The notes under the pieces are model-generated. The model did no database searches and had not been told where the DNA came from. It worked only from the letters and a program-made list of their open reading frames with translations. From positions 62,001-126,000 of the forward strand of contig NZ_BJUW01000002.1 of assembly GCF_007988825.1 (NCBI RefSeq): 64,000 bases of DNA. The letters are read 5' to 3'. Position numbers and translations under genes: made by a program. Source of the DNA: Microbacterium aerolatum (GTDB lineage: Bacteria > Actinomycetota > Actinomycetes > Actinomycetales > Microbacteriaceae). Positions 9,464 to 17,807 of this stretch are shown in pieces. Within the stretch, counting starts at the first letter, position 1, and each line of letters starts with the position of its first letter.

Positions 9464-10696
9464 TTACTTGATGGCTGCTGCCACGTCGTCGGCCAGCTTC
9501 TGCCACGTCGCCGCGGGATCCGCACCGTTGATGATGGCGGCCTCGGCGATGCCCCAGAACTGCCAGACGGCGCCCATGGCGGGGATGGCAGGCATCGGGA
9601 CGGCGTCGGCACCGACGGCCTGGAAGCCAGCGATGATCGGGTCGGATGCCGCGGTGTCAGCGGCTGCGGTGAGCGCCGGGAGGATGTTGCCGGCCTCGAA
9701 CAGGGCGAGCTGGACGTCTTCGGTGCCCAGGTAGTTCACCAGGAAGTCGTTCGCAGCGACCTTGTTGTCCGACTCGGAGCTGACGAAGAAGCCCTTCACG
9801 CCGGCGAACGGCGAGGCGACCTGGTCGGTCGGGCTCGGGATCGGGTCGATCTCGACGTTGATGCCGGCGTCGACGGCTGCGCCGACGTTCCACGGGCCGG
9901 TCAGCCAGAAGGCCGCCTTGCCGTCGATGAACTGCTGCTTGGCGATCTCACCGTCGATGTCGGTGTTGAGGACGCCGGCTGCGCCCTGGGCGCCGAGCCA
10001 CTCGGCGAAGGCCGTGCCGCCCTCGCTGCCGAGCTGCAGGTCGGCAGGGTCGTAGCTGCCGGAGGCGTCGGTGCCGAACACCGGGGCGCCGAACGCGGTC
10101 TGGAACGGGTACAGGTGGTACGGGTTGCCCTCGGCGCCCTGCTCGACGACGAACGGCTGGTCGAGACCGGCGGCCTTGCCCTTGGCGATCATGTCGTCGA
10201 AGTTCGAGGCGGCTTCGGGGACAACGTCGGCGTTGCGCAGCACGGCGATGTTCTCGACGGCGTACGGGAGCATGTAGACGGTGCCGTCGTAGGTCGACGC
10301 CTGGAGTGCGACGTCGAGATAGTCGGACGCCGAGTCACCGAGCTCGAGCGGAGCGACGACGCCGTTGGTGGACAGCTCGCCCAGCCAGTCGTGCGCACCC
10401 ATGGTGATGTCCGGACCCTTGCCGGTCGGAACCTGCTGGATGAAGTCGTCCTTGATGGTGTCGACGTCCTTGCCGACGATCTCGACGGAGACGCCGGTCT
10501 TCTCTTCGTAGGCGTCGGCCGCGCCCTGCACGGCGTCGGCGCGCTCTGCATCCACCCAGACGACGAGCGAGGAATCGGTGGACTCAGCGCCACTGTCGTT
10601 GTCATCTGCGCCACCTGCGGCGCAGCCTGCGAGCGTGAGCGTGGAAACGGCGGCGATGGCGCCGAACGCGAGGATGCCCCTCTTGTTCACCTTCAT
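9464..10696 (-). CDS. malE: Maltose/oligosaccharide-binding lipoprotein MalE
   Basis: Extracellular solute-binding lipoprotein of 410 residues. A signal peptide (MKVNKRGILAFGAIAAVS) ends in the lipobox LAGC, so the mature protein is anchored to the membrane by lipidated Cys. The remainder is a group-1 sugar-binding fold, with features typical of maltose-binding proteins such as GKGPDITMGAHDWLGEL, GKAAFWLTGPWN and the C-terminal helices. The start at the ATG 10694-10696 has AGAGG upstream and places the signal peptide correctly. First gene of the mal operon. Two LacI-type operators lie 40-150 bp upstream. Confidence 0.93.
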   Translation of the reverse strand: MKVNKRGILAFGAIAAVSTLTLAGCAAGGADDNDSGAESTDSSLVVWVDAERADAVQGAADAYEEKTGVSVEIVGKDVDTIKDDFIQQVPTGKGPDITMGAHDWLGELSTNGVVAPLELGDSASDYLDVALQASTYDGTVYMLPYAVENIAVLRNADVVPEAASNFDDMIAKGKAAGLDQPFVVEQGAEGNPYHLYPFQTAFGAPVFGTDASGSYDPADLQLGSEGGTAFAEWLGAQGAAGVLNTDIDGEIAKQQFIDGKAAFWLTGPWNVGAAVDAGINVEIDPIPSPTDQVASPFAGVKGFFVSSESDNKVAANDFLVNYLGTEDVQLALFEAGNILPALTAAADTAASDPIIAGFQAVGADAVPMPAIPAMGAVWQFWGIAEAAIINGADPAATWQKLADDVAAAIK

Positions 10697-10734
10697 TGGT
10701 GTGTTGCCTCTCTTGATGCGTGTGCCCGCAGAAC

Positions 10735-10748
10735 TGCAAGCGCTTACA
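10735..10748. promoter_or_regulatory. LacI-family operator (proximal) for malE
   Basis: TGCAAGCGCTTACA is built on the self-complementary core AAGCGCTT with a central CG. This is typical of LacI/MalR-type repressor sites. It lies 39-52 bp upstream of the malE start, a position suited to promoter repression. Confidence 0.7.
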
Positions 10749-10833
10749 GTATGCATTGCAGTCCGCCATTAAGGCAATGCCTGGAACGGCTGATATCAAG
10801 CTGTAATACAACGGCGATCGGCGCCGGTTCTCG

Positions 10834-10847
10834 TGGAAGCGTTTCCA
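10834..10847. promoter_or_regulatory. LacI-family operator (distal) for malE/yajQ region
   Basis: TGGAAGCGTTTCCA is a near-perfect palindrome (TGGAA and TTCCA arms around a central CG), another LacI-type site. It lies 99 bp from the proximal site and only 27 bp upstream of the predicted yajQ -10 box. It may mediate looping or also affect yajQ. Confidence 0.65.
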
Positions 10848-10873
10848 AGATCGTGCGGAGAAAGGCGAATCGG

Positions 10874-10879
10874 TAGGAT
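10874..10879 (+). promoter_or_regulatory. -10 element of yajQ
   Basis: TAGGAT lies 6 nt before the yajQ ATG, so the message is predicted to be leaderless. Confidence 0.65.
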
Positions 10880-10885
10880 GGCGCC

Positions 10886-11374
10886 ATGGCAGACTCATCG
10901 TTCGACATCGTCAGCAAGGTCGACCACCAGGAGGCGGAGAACGCCCTCAACCAGGCCCGCAAAGAGGTCGAGCAGCGCTACGACTTCAAGGGCACCGGCG
11001 CTTCGATCGAGTGGAGCGGCGAGTCCGTTCTGATCAAGGCGGGCACCGAGGAGCGGGCCAAGGCCGTGCTCGACGTGTTCCAGTCCAAGCTCATCAAGCG
11101 CGGCATCTCACTCAAGAGCCTCGAGTCGGGCGATCCCTTCGCCAGCGGCAAGGAGTTCCGCATCGTCTCGACGCTGAAGGACGGCATCTCCTCCGAGAAC
11201 GCGAAGAAGATCGGCAAGATCATCCGCGACGAGGGCCCGAAGGGCGTCAAGAGCCAGATCCAGGGCGATGAGCTGCGTGTGCAGTCCAAGAGCCGCGACG
11301 ACCTGCAGGCTGTGATCGCACTGCTCGAGGGCTCGGATCTCGACATCGACCTGCAGTTCATCAACTACCGGTAG
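10886..11374 (+). CDS. yajQ: YajQ-family nucleotide/c-di-GMP-binding protein
   Basis: A 162-residue protein matching the usual length of the YajQ (DUF520) family, with two ferredoxin-like domains. The N-terminus [20 protein letters not shown] and the block [13 protein letters not shown] are typical. Some members bind cyclic di-GMP or nucleic acid; the role in actinobacteria is unclear. A TAGGAT -10 element 6 nt upstream predicts a leaderless mRNA. It is divergent from malE. Its last 14 bp overlap the end of the convergent hydrolase gene. Confidence 0.93.
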   Translation: MADSSFDIVSKVDHQEAENALNQARKEVEQRYDFKGTGASIEWSGESVLIKAGTEERAKAVLDVFQSKLIKRGISLKSLESGDPFASGKEFRIVSTLKDGISSENAKKIGKIIRDEGPKGVKSQIQGDELRVQSKSRDDLQAVIALLEGSDLDIDLQFINYR

Positions 11375-12413
11375 CCGCCACCCACCCGGTCACCCAGCGC
11401 TCCAGCCGCGCGTACGCATCGTCGCGCGCCTGCTTACGTGACAGGAACACGTCGTGGAGCGCGCCGTCGATGCGCTCCACTGTCACGGACGATCCCAGTT
11501 TGAGAGAGCGCTGGGCGATGTCCTCGACGACGAGCACGGTGTCGGCCGAGGTCAATTCGTCCGACCAGCGCGTGGGCAGGGCGGACTTCGCCGACAGCAG
11601 CACGCACACGGGCGCCGGGATCGACAGCCCCTCGGCCACCGTTCGATGCCCGTGCAGGATCGCGCGCAGCCATCCGGCGTTCACCGACATCGCCGGGACG
11701 GGGCGCCACTGCGGGTTCGTCTCCATCAGGTCGTCCGGATCGGCGACGGCGGCCTGAGCCCTGGCGTAGAACCCGAGATCGATCTGCGGCGCGGCATCCA
11801 GTGGCCGCAGACGCGCCTGCAACTCCACCATCGGGGCGATCGCGGCGCGCAGCGGCGCGAGCTGGAACTCCAGCCACGGGGAGTTGAGGATGACGGCATC
11901 CGCCGCGTCGGGATGCCGCGACGCCCACAGACTCAGGACGAGCCCACCGGTGGAGTGCCCCATCAGCACCAGCCGGCGGCGAGTGCCGGAGTCCGCGGCA
12001 TCCGCCCGCATCGCCTCGAGTGCCGCGGCGATGTCCTCGTCGTACGTCGCGAGGTCGGCGATGTATCCGGGGGTCTGACCTTCGCGCAGGCTCCGGCCGT
12101 ACTTGCGCAGGTCGAGGGCCAAGAAGCGCGCCCCGCGCGAAGTCCAGAACCGGGCCAGTCGCTTCTGGAAGAAGTAATCCGACCACCCGTGCACGTACAG
12201 CACGTCGACCCCGTCGAGCATCGGCGGCGGATCGACGAGCGGGCGCCCTTGCACCCGCCGCACGAAGCGCTCCCACGCGGTCGGCGCGGGCGGCGGCGCC
12301 TCGGGCAGCGCTCGAACGAGCGTCGCCACGATCTCACCTTCGTGATCCTCGCCGAGCGGCAGCGTCAGCTGCTCGAACTCGTCACCGAGGACGTCGGGCA
12401 CCCACGCGGTCAT
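11361..12413 (-). CDS. Alpha/beta hydrolase (serine esterase or lipase-like)
   Basis: A 350-residue cytoplasmic hydrolase. The nucleophile elbow GHSTGG puts the catalytic serine at about residue 154. The oxyanion region is [13 protein letters not shown] (residues 72-84). A histidine in [10 protein letters not shown] (about 320) is the likely catalytic base, and an acid in the VVEDIA region is a plausible third member. It is longer than minimal hydrolases, with an N-terminal extension of about 65 residues. The substrate is unknown. The ATG at 12411-12413 lies 6 nt from TAGCCT (12420-12425). It is convergent with yajQ and overlaps it by 14 bp. Confidence 0.85.
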   Translation of the reverse strand: MTAWVPDVLGDEFEQLTLPLGEDHEGEIVATLVRALPEAPPPAPTAWERFVRRVQGRPLVDPPPMLDGVDVLYVHGWSDYFFQKRLARFWTSRGARFLALDLRKYGRSLREGQTPGYIADLATYDEDIAAALEAMRADAADSGTRRRLVLMGHSTGGLVLSLWASRHPDAADAVILNSPWLEFQLAPLRAAIAPMVELQARLRPLDAAPQIDLGFYARAQAAVADPDDLMETNPQWRPVPAMSVNAGWLRAILHGHRTVAEGLSIPAPVCVLLSAKSALPTRWSDELTSADTVLVVEDIAQRSLKLGSSVTVERIDGALHDVFLSRKQARDDAYARLERWVTGWVAATGS

Positions 12414-12419
12414 GCCCTC

Positions 12420-12425
12420 AGGCTA
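12420..12425 (-). promoter_or_regulatory. -10 element of the alpha/beta hydrolase gene
   Basis: TAGCCT on the minus strand lies 6 nt before the start. A degenerate short palindromic repeat (TCGACAGGCTCA, 12426-12437) abuts its upstream edge. Confidence 0.65.
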
Positions 12426-12450
12426 TCGACAGGCTCACCCCGCCGTGGAC

Positions 12451-13845
12451 TCACTCGCCGCGGGAGATGCGCACCATCTCGTCACGCGGGACGACCTTGA
12501 CGCGCGCACGCTCGTGCGGCTCGCCCAGGGCGACCTCGTGCTGGTCCAGCCGGTGCCAGCCCTCGAGGTCGGTCCACTGGATGCCGCGCGACTCCAGCAG
12601 CGCCGGGATCGCGGACTCCTCCGGGTGCTCCGGCTGCCACCAGGAACCCTGATCGTTGACGAGGTGCTGCACGGTCTCCATGGCGTCGGACTTGGTGTGA
12701 CCGATGAGGCCGACCGGTCCGCGCTTGATCCAGCCCGTGGCGTAGATGCCGGGAACCCGCTGGTTGGAGTCCTTCGCGAGCACCTGACCCTCGTGGTTGG
12801 GGATCACGCCGTGCTTCTTGTCGAACGGCACATCCTTGAGCGGCGAGCCGAAGTAGCCGACGGCGCGATACAGCTGGCCGATCGCGACCTCGCGCATCTC
12901 GCCGGTTCCCTTCATTCCGCCCGAGCCGTCCGGCTGCGTGCGTTCGTAGACGATGGCGGCGACCCTGCCGTCGGCATCCTTCTTGATCTCGACAGGCTTG
13001 GCCCAGAAGTGCAGGTGCAGCCGGCGGCTCGCCCTCCCTTCGACAGGCTCAGGGAGCGAGGAATAGTTGTTCACGCCGGGGCGCGTGCGCCACTGCTGCA
13101 GCACCCGGTCGATGACCTTGACCTGCTTGTTGCTGGAGATCGCTGCGATGGATGCCTCGTCGTAGTCGAAGTCCTCGTCGTAGACGACCATGTCGACATC
13201 GCGCAGCTCGCCGAGCTCGCGCAGCTCGAGCGGGGTGAACTTCACCTGCGCGGGGCCGCGGCGCCCGAAGACGTGCACATCCGTGACCTTCGACGCCTCG
13301 AGTCCGGCATGGACGTTCCCGGGGATCTCGGTGGGCAGCAGGTCCTCGGCGTGCTTGGCGAGGATGCGCGCCACATCGAGGGCGACGTTGCCGTTTCCGA
13401 GCACGGCGACGGACTCGGCATCCAGCGTCCACTCGCGCGGCACGTCGGGGTGGCCGTCGAACCAGCTCACGAAGTCCGCAGCGCCGTAGGAGCCCTCGGC
13501 GTCGATCCCCGGAATGTCCAGGGTGGTGTCGCGAATGGCGCCGGTCGCGAAGATCACCGCGTTGTAGTGCTTCTTGAGGTCGGCGAGCGTGATGTCCTCG
13601 CCGAAGCGCACGTTGCCGAAGATGCGGATGTCTCCGCGGTCGAGCACGTCACGCAGCGCGTTGATGACGCCCTTGATGCGCGGGTGGTCCGGGGCGACCC
13701 CGTAGCGGACTAGCCCGTAGGGCGCGGGAAGCTGCTCGAACAGGTCGATCGACACGTCGAACGAGCGCTCGGTCTTGAGCAGGATGTCTGCGGCGTAGAT
13801 GCCGGCGGGGCCTGCCCCGACGATGGCCAGCCTGAGCTTGGTCAT
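12451..13845 (-). CDS. fprA: Ferredoxin-NADP reductase, FprA (adrenodoxin reductase) type
   Basis: Flavoenzyme passing electrons between NADPH and ferredoxin, 464 residues, close to mycobacterial FprA. The FAD motif GAGPAGIYAADIL is at residues about 9-21, and FEQLPAPYGLVRYGVAPDHPR is the family signature. The NADPH-binding block is AVLGNGNVALDVAR. Near the C-terminus ATGWIKRGPVGLIGHTKSDA closes the FAD site. Residues about 262-271 (SLPEPVEG) are encoded by a palindromic repeat at 13036-13055 inserted in frame in a surface-like region before the HLHFW strand. The start is ATG 13843-13845 with AAAGGA upstream. Confidence 0.93.
   Translation of the reverse strand: MTKLRLAIVGAGPAGIYAADILLKTERSFDVSIDLFEQLPAPYGLVRYGVAPDHPRIKGVINALRDVLDRGDIRIFGNVRFGEDITLADLKKHYNAVIFATGAIRDTTLDIPGIDAEGSYGAADFVSWFDGHPDVPREWTLDAESVAVLGNGNVALDVARILAKHAEDLLPTEIPGNVHAGLEASKVTDVHVFGRRGPAQVKFTPLELRELGELRDVDMVVYDEDFDYDEASIAAISSNKQVKVIDRVLQQWRTRPGVNNYSSLPEPVEGRASRRLHLHFWAKPVEIKKDADGRVAAIVYERTQPDGSGGMKGTGEMREVAIGQLYRAVGYFGSPLKDVPFDKKHGVIPNHEGQVLAKDSNQRVPGIYATGWIKRGPVGLIGHTKSDAMETVQHLVNDQGSWWQPEHPEESAIPALLESRGIQWTDLEGWHRLDQHEVALGEPHERARVKVVPRDEMVRISRGE
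13036..13055. repeat. Short palindromic repeat inside fprA
   Basis: CCCTTCGACAGGCTCAGGGA, an inverted repeat (CCCT...AGGG) of the same family as 980-1005 and 40056-40074. Here it lies inside the fprA reading frame and contributes the residues LPEPVEG. Confidence 0.75.
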
Positions 13846-13879
13846 GGGTGTCCTTTCGGATGCTGCAGCGAGCGGATGC

Positions 13880-14941
13880 TCAGCTGCTGCGGTCTGCGAG
13901 AGATTCGGCGAATCGCATGAGCGCCTCTCGCACCGGGCCCTTCGGCAGCGGTGCGAGCGCCGCGATGGCGTCGCTGGTCCAGGTGCGCGCGAGCTCGAGC
14001 GTCTTCTGCGTGACGGCGTGGTCGCGCAGCTCGGCCAGCGGCTGATCGAGGATGACGGGGTCGGCACCCTCGGCGATGCGGGTCACGCCGTCGTCGATGC
14101 GAGCGGCGAGTTCGGCGGACGCGGCATCCTGCTCGGCCTTGAGCAGCAGGTACGGCATCGTCGGCACGCCGGCGCGAAGGTCCGTTCCCGGCACCTTGCC
14201 GGTCTCGGCGGGGTCGGCGGACAGATCGATCACGTCGTCGAGCAGCTGGAAGGCCACGCCGACCTTCTCGCCGTAGACGCGCAGCGGCTCCTCGTACTCC
14301 GTCGGCGCGTTCGAGAAGATCGCTCCGCCCTGCGTCGCCGCGGCGATGAGCGAGCCCGTCTTGTCGGCGAGCACCTGGATGTAGAACTCGATCGGGTCGT
14401 CGCCGTCCTGCGCACCCACCGTCTCGTGCAGCTGTCCCATGACGAGCCGCTCGAAGGTGTCCGCCTGCAGCCTGATGGCCCGGTCTCCGTGGCGCGACAT
14501 GAGCTGGCTGGCACGGGAGAAGAGGATGTCGCCGGTGAGGATGGCGACGCTGTTGCCCCAGACCGCATGCGCGGCGGGAACACCTCGCCGGCGGTCGGCA
14601 CCGTCCATGACGTCGTCGTGGTACAGCGAGCCGAGGTGGGTCATCTCGAGCGCCTTGGCGATGTCGATGACCGCCGGGATGTTCCCCTCACCGAGCTGCG
14701 CTGTCAGCAGCGTGAGCACAGGGCGGATGCGCTTGCCGCCGGCCTCGTAGAGATAGCGCGCCGACGCGTCGGCGATCGAGTCGGCGACGCGGAGCTCTTC
14801 GGCAAGGCCGCCCTCGACGAGATCCAGCCCGTCCTCGATCTGCCGGGCGACGCGCCGGGCGGCGGGCCCGATGAACACGCGGTCGCTGAAGCCGAGACGG
14901 CTCGCGAGGCGCGAACCCGGGGCGGCGGGGCTCGAAGTCAC
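13880..14941 (-). CDS. Polyprenyl diphosphate synthase (menaquinone side chain)
   Basis: Trans-isoprenyl diphosphate synthase of 353 residues that builds the long-chain prenyl donor. The first aspartate-rich motif DDVMD is at residues about 109-113 and the second, DDVID, at about 235-239. The basic GGKRIRP substrate site precedes them. Its place next to menG and near menF, menD and menA points to the menaquinone side chain (heptaprenyl to nonaprenyl; exact length not readable). I place the start at the GTG 14939-14941, 7 nt downstream of TAGGGT (14949-14954). The in-frame GTG at 14950 falls inside that -10 box and is unlikely. Confidence 0.92.
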   Translation of the reverse strand: MTSSPAAPGSRLASRLGFSDRVFIGPAARRVARQIEDGLDLVEGGLAEELRVADSIADASARYLYEAGGKRIRPVLTLLTAQLGEGNIPAVIDIAKALEMTHLGSLYHDDVMDGADRRRGVPAAHAVWGNSVAILTGDILFSRASQLMSRHGDRAIRLQADTFERLVMGQLHETVGAQDGDDPIEFYIQVLADKTGSLIAAATQGGAIFSNAPTEYEEPLRVYGEKVGVAFQLLDDVIDLSADPAETGKVPGTDLRAGVPTMPYLLLKAEQDAASAELAARIDDGVTRIAEGADPVILDQPLAELRDHAVTQKTLELARTWTSDAIAALAPLPKGPVREALMRFAESLADRSS

Positions 14942-14948
14942 GGTTCCC

Positions 14949-14954
14949 ACCCTA
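14949..14954 (-). promoter_or_regulatory. -10 element of the polyprenyl synthase gene
   Basis: TAGGGT on the minus strand lies 7 nt before the GTG at 14941. It decides between two in-frame GTG starts. Confidence 0.6.
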
Positions 14955-14962
14955 CCTGTGGC

Positions 14963-15715
14963 TCACTCGGGCTTCGTCGCCGCCGCGGACGCGGACGCCG
15001 CGGTCGCGGGCTTGGTCGCACGATGCAGCGCGACGATGCCGAAGGACAGGTTGCGGTAGGCGACGTCGGTCCAGCCAGCCTCGCGGATCCAGGCAGAGAG
15101 CAGCTTCTGATCCGGCCAGTCGCGGATCGACTCGTTCAGGTAGTCGTACGCGTCGGCGTTCGTGCCGGCCAGACGGGCGACACGGGGCAGCACCTGCGCG
15201 TTGTAGAACCGGTACAGCCCGCGGAACGCCTTGCCCGGGGGCGTCGAGAACTCGTTGATGACCAGGCGACCGCCCGGCTTGGTGACGCGGAACAGCTCGG
15301 CGAGCGCCTTCTTCGGCTGCTGCACGTTGCGCAGCCCGTACGACATCGTCACGGCGTCGAACTCGTCGTCGCCGAACGGCAGATTCATGGCGTCGGCTTC
15401 GACGAACGAGAGGTTCGGCAGATGGCCGTGCCGGCGCCTGCCCTCGGCCAGCATCCCCGGCGAGAAGTCGGCTGCCACGACGTCCGCGCCGCTGGCGGCG
15501 AGGGATGCCGACGAGGATGCCGTGCCCGCGGCGAGATCGAGGATCCGCTCGTAGCGCTGCGGAGCCACCGCGCGGGTGGTCGCCGCACGCCAGAACGCGT
15601 CGTTGCCGAACGTCATGACGGTGTTGGTGCGGTCGTATCCGGCCGCGACCTGGTCGAACATGCCGCTGACGCGCTGGGGGTCCTTACCGAGGTCGGCGCG
15701 ATTGGGCTGGCTCAT
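14963..15715 (-). CDS. menG: Demethylmenaquinone methyltransferase
   Basis: SAM-dependent methyltransferase (UbiE/MenG family, 250 residues) for the last step of menaquinone synthesis. The family N-terminal signature VSGMFDQVAAGYDRTN and motif I LDLAAGTASSSASLA are clear. MSYGLRNVQQPKKALAE and the RDWPDQKLLSAWIREAGW block follow as in other MenG proteins. The C-terminal 20 residues are an Ala/Ser/Thr-rich tail (TKPATAASASAAATKPE) beyond the fold. Its ATG overlaps the stop of the DUF402 gene (ATGA), so the two are translationally coupled. It lies 21 bp upstream of the polyprenyl synthase. Confidence 0.94.
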   Translation of the reverse strand: MSQPNRADLGKDPQRVSGMFDQVAAGYDRTNTVMTFGNDAFWRAATTRAVAPQRYERILDLAAGTASSSASLAASGADVVAADFSPGMLAEGRRRHGHLPNLSFVEADAMNLPFGDDEFDAVTMSYGLRNVQQPKKALAELFRVTKPGGRLVINEFSTPPGKAFRGLYRFYNAQVLPRVARLAGTNADAYDYLNESIRDWPDQKLLSAWIREAGWTDVAYRNLSFGIVALHRATKPATAASASAAATKPE

Positions 15716-16296
15716 CCATCCAGTCTAGATCTGTGCAGGCTGAGCGCCTCCAGACGATCGAGCCATCCGTCCGCGGTGGCGTCGTCGAACGGGGTCTCCT
15801 GCGCGCGTACGCGCGTCTCGAGATCGAGTGTGAGGTCTTCCAGGCGCGTCATCACGTCTGCCGGATATGCGTAGCGGATGCTGTGCTCCGCCCACTCGTC
15901 GCGGTCGTCGACCCAGGTGCCGTTCGGGCCGTCAGCAGGGTCCCGATCGCGTTCCAGGCGGATGACGTCGAGGTCCATGTCGATGCCTGTCGCCAGCAGC
16001 GGGTCGTCGGTCCAGCGCACCTCCCAGCCGAGATCGATGTAGGTGCGCATGCCGATCGGGTGGTCGCGGTTGACGGTGAGGGCGAAGTCGCCAGACGGCG
16101 GCACCAGTGTCACGTTGGAGGCCGCCGCATAGAACTCGGCGCCGGGGCGGAAGCTGTGCCACCCGACGGGCTGGCCGACCCAGTCGCCCCATTCGTCCGC
16201 GCCGAGGTAGACGCATTCATGGCGCCAGTGCGGCGAACCATCCCACTTGCGCCACTGGAAGACCATCTCGGTGCCGGGTGCGGGGCGTCGATTCAC
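15712..16296 (-). CDS. DUF402 domain protein
   Basis: A 194-residue soluble protein. Family hallmarks are W-rich N-terminal strands (FQWRKWDGSPHW) and the acidic cluster GIDMDLDVIRLERD, which resembles the metal or nucleotide site of DUF402 proteins. Some members are nucleoside diphosphate phosphatases; whether this one is, cannot be told. It starts with GTG at 16294-16296, 6 nt from TAGGCT (16303-16308). It heads a coupled pair with menG and is divergent from menF. Confidence 0.82.
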   Translation of the reverse strand: MNRRPAPGTEMVFQWRKWDGSPHWRHECVYLGADEWGDWVGQPVGWHSFRPGAEFYAAASNVTLVPPSGDFALTVNRDHPIGMRTYIDLGWEVRWTDDPLLATGIDMDLDVIRLERDRDPADGPNGTWVDDRDEWAEHSIRYAYPADVMTRLEDLTLDLETRVRAQETPFDDATADGWLDRLEALSLHRSRLDG

Positions 16297-16302
16297 CCGG
16301 CA

Positions 16303-16308
16303 AGCCTA
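16303..16308 (-). promoter_or_regulatory. -10 element of DUF402-menG
   Basis: TAGGCT on the minus strand lies 6 nt before the GTG at 16296. Only 34 bp separate it from the divergent menF -10. Confidence 0.65.
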
Positions 16309-16342
16309 GCCCCGGGCATCCTGTGGGCCCTGCGCGGCGAAC

Positions 16343-16348
16343 TATCCT
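16343..16348 (+). promoter_or_regulatory. -10 element of menF
   Basis: TATCCT lies 6 nt before the menF GTG. The intervening GGGAGG looks like a ribosome site, but on this reading it lies just upstream of or at the transcript start. Confidence 0.6.
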
Positions 16349-16354
16349 GGGAGG

Positions 16355-17620
16355 GTGAGCAACCGCCTGATCGTGCAGACCCGTGAATTCGATCCGGTCG
16401 ACGATCTTCTGGCTTACGCAGACCCGGATGCCCCGCTCGCCTGGCTGCGCCGCGGCGAGGGCGTCGTCGCGGTCGGCGGTGCGGCGCCGGTGTCGATCCG
16501 CGTCTCCGCGGGGCAGGGACCGTTGCGCAGCGCCATCCTGGCGGATGCCTGGCGCGATCTCGCGGCAAACGCCGAGATCGACGATCCGGTCGGCCTGCCA
16601 GGCACAGGCCTCGTCGGCTTCGGCGCGCTCACCTTCGATGAAGGGTCTGAGGCGGACAGCATCCTGATCGTGCCGTCTGTGATCCTCGGCAAGCGCGAGG
16701 GCCGCGGCTGGATCACCAGGATCGCGGAGGCCGGCGAAGACCTTCCGCAGGACCAGCCTGGTGCGACGATCGAGCCGCGCGCGTACGGTGCGCACTGGGC
16801 GGGAACCGTCGGGCCGGGCGCGCAGTCGCCCGACGGCTATCAGTCCTCGGTGCGCACGGCGCTGGAGCGCATCGGCACCGGCGGCGTCAGCAAGATCGTG
16901 CTGGCGCGCGACCTCGCCGGGACGATTCCGGCAGGTTCGGACCTGCGCCGGCTGGTGCGCGCGCTCTCGAGCGGATACCCGGACACGTGGACCTTCGCCG
17001 TCGACGGACTGATCGGCGCGAGCCCGGAGACCCTCGTCACGGTTCAGAACGGAACCGTGACCGCACGCGTGCTGGCGGGCACGATCGGCCGAGGAGCGGA
17101 TGCCGACGAGGATGCCGCGGCGTCGGCTCATCTCGCATCGAGCACCAAGGACATCGACGAGCACGAGTACGCCGTGCAGAGCCTGCTCCAGTCGCTGCGG
17201 CCGCACGTGCGGGCGATGGCGTCGAGCGAGCAGCCGTTCCTGCTGAAGCTGCCGAATCTGTTCCACCTCGCCACGGATGTCGAGGCCGGACTGTCGGATG
17301 ACGGATCCGCCCTGGACCTCGTGGGGGCGCTTCATCCCACGGCTGCCGTCGCGGGAACCCCGACGGATGTCGCTGTCGCGGCGATCCGCGAGATCGAGCC
17401 GTTCGACCGGGGCCGGTATGCAGGCCCCGTGGGATGGATCGACGGCGACGGCAACGGCGAGTGGGCGATCGCACTGCGCTGCGCCCAGTTCACGGCGTCG
17501 GAGGATGCGATCGGCGTCACGGCGTACGCCGGCGCCGGCATCGTCGCGGCGAGCGACCCGGAGACCGAGTTGCTGGAGACCCGGGTGAAGTTCCGGCCGC
17601 TGGTCGACGCGCTGGCCTGA
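16355..17620 (+). CDS. menF: Isochorismate synthase
   Basis: Chorismate-utilising enzyme of 421 residues that makes isochorismate, the first step of menaquinone synthesis. The C-terminal half carries the family blocks GVSKIVLARDLAG, FAVDGLIGASPETLV, VLAGTIGRG, HEYAVQSLLQSLRPH, LHPTAAVAGTP and YAGPVGWIDGDGNGEWAIALR. The glutamate and histidine residues of the Mg/chorismate site are in place. No siderophore genes are nearby and menD lies 1.1 kb downstream, so a menaquinone role is preferred over a siderophore role. GTG start at 16355. Confidence 0.92.
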   Translation: MSNRLIVQTREFDPVDDLLAYADPDAPLAWLRRGEGVVAVGGAAPVSIRVSAGQGPLRSAILADAWRDLAANAEIDDPVGLPGTGLVGFGALTFDEGSEADSILIVPSVILGKREGRGWITRIAEAGEDLPQDQPGATIEPRAYGAHWAGTVGPGAQSPDGYQSSVRTALERIGTGGVSKIVLARDLAGTIPAGSDLRRLVRALSSGYPDTWTFAVDGLIGASPETLVTVQNGTVTARVLAGTIGRGADADEDAAASAHLASSTKDIDEHEYAVQSLLQSLRPHVRAMASSEQPFLLKLPNLFHLATDVEAGLSDDGSALDLVGALHPTAAVAGTPTDVAVAAIREIEPFDRGRYAGPVGWIDGDGNGEWAIALRCAQFTASEDAIGVTAYAGAGIVAASDPETELLETRVKFRPLVDALA

Positions 17621-17627
17621 GGGCGAA

Positions 17628-17790
17628 GCTTCGACTCGCTCCGCTCGCTCACTCCGTTTCGTCTGCGGAGGCTGCGCCTCCTCCGCGGGGCGCCCCGCAC
17701 TTCAGCACGGAGTTTCATTGGTGCGGGTCGTTGAGCGAGCGGAGCGAGACGAAACGCGTTGAGCGCAGGCGCACAGCGCCGGAGTCGAAA
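17628..17790. repeat. Long inverted-pair repeat element, copy A
   Basis: Two ~60-bp arms in opposite orientation. The left arm begins GCTTCGACTCGCTCCGCTCG. The right arm contains GCGGGTCGTTGAGCGAGCGG and GAGACGAAACG and ends GGAGTCGAAA. The arms can pair into a long hairpin with a GC-rich loop. It fills the gap between convergent menF and ppk2. Related copies are at 29606-29790, 49217-49376 and 52758-52915. Confidence 0.85.
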
Positions 17791-17807
17791 CGTCCCCACT
17801 ACGGACG

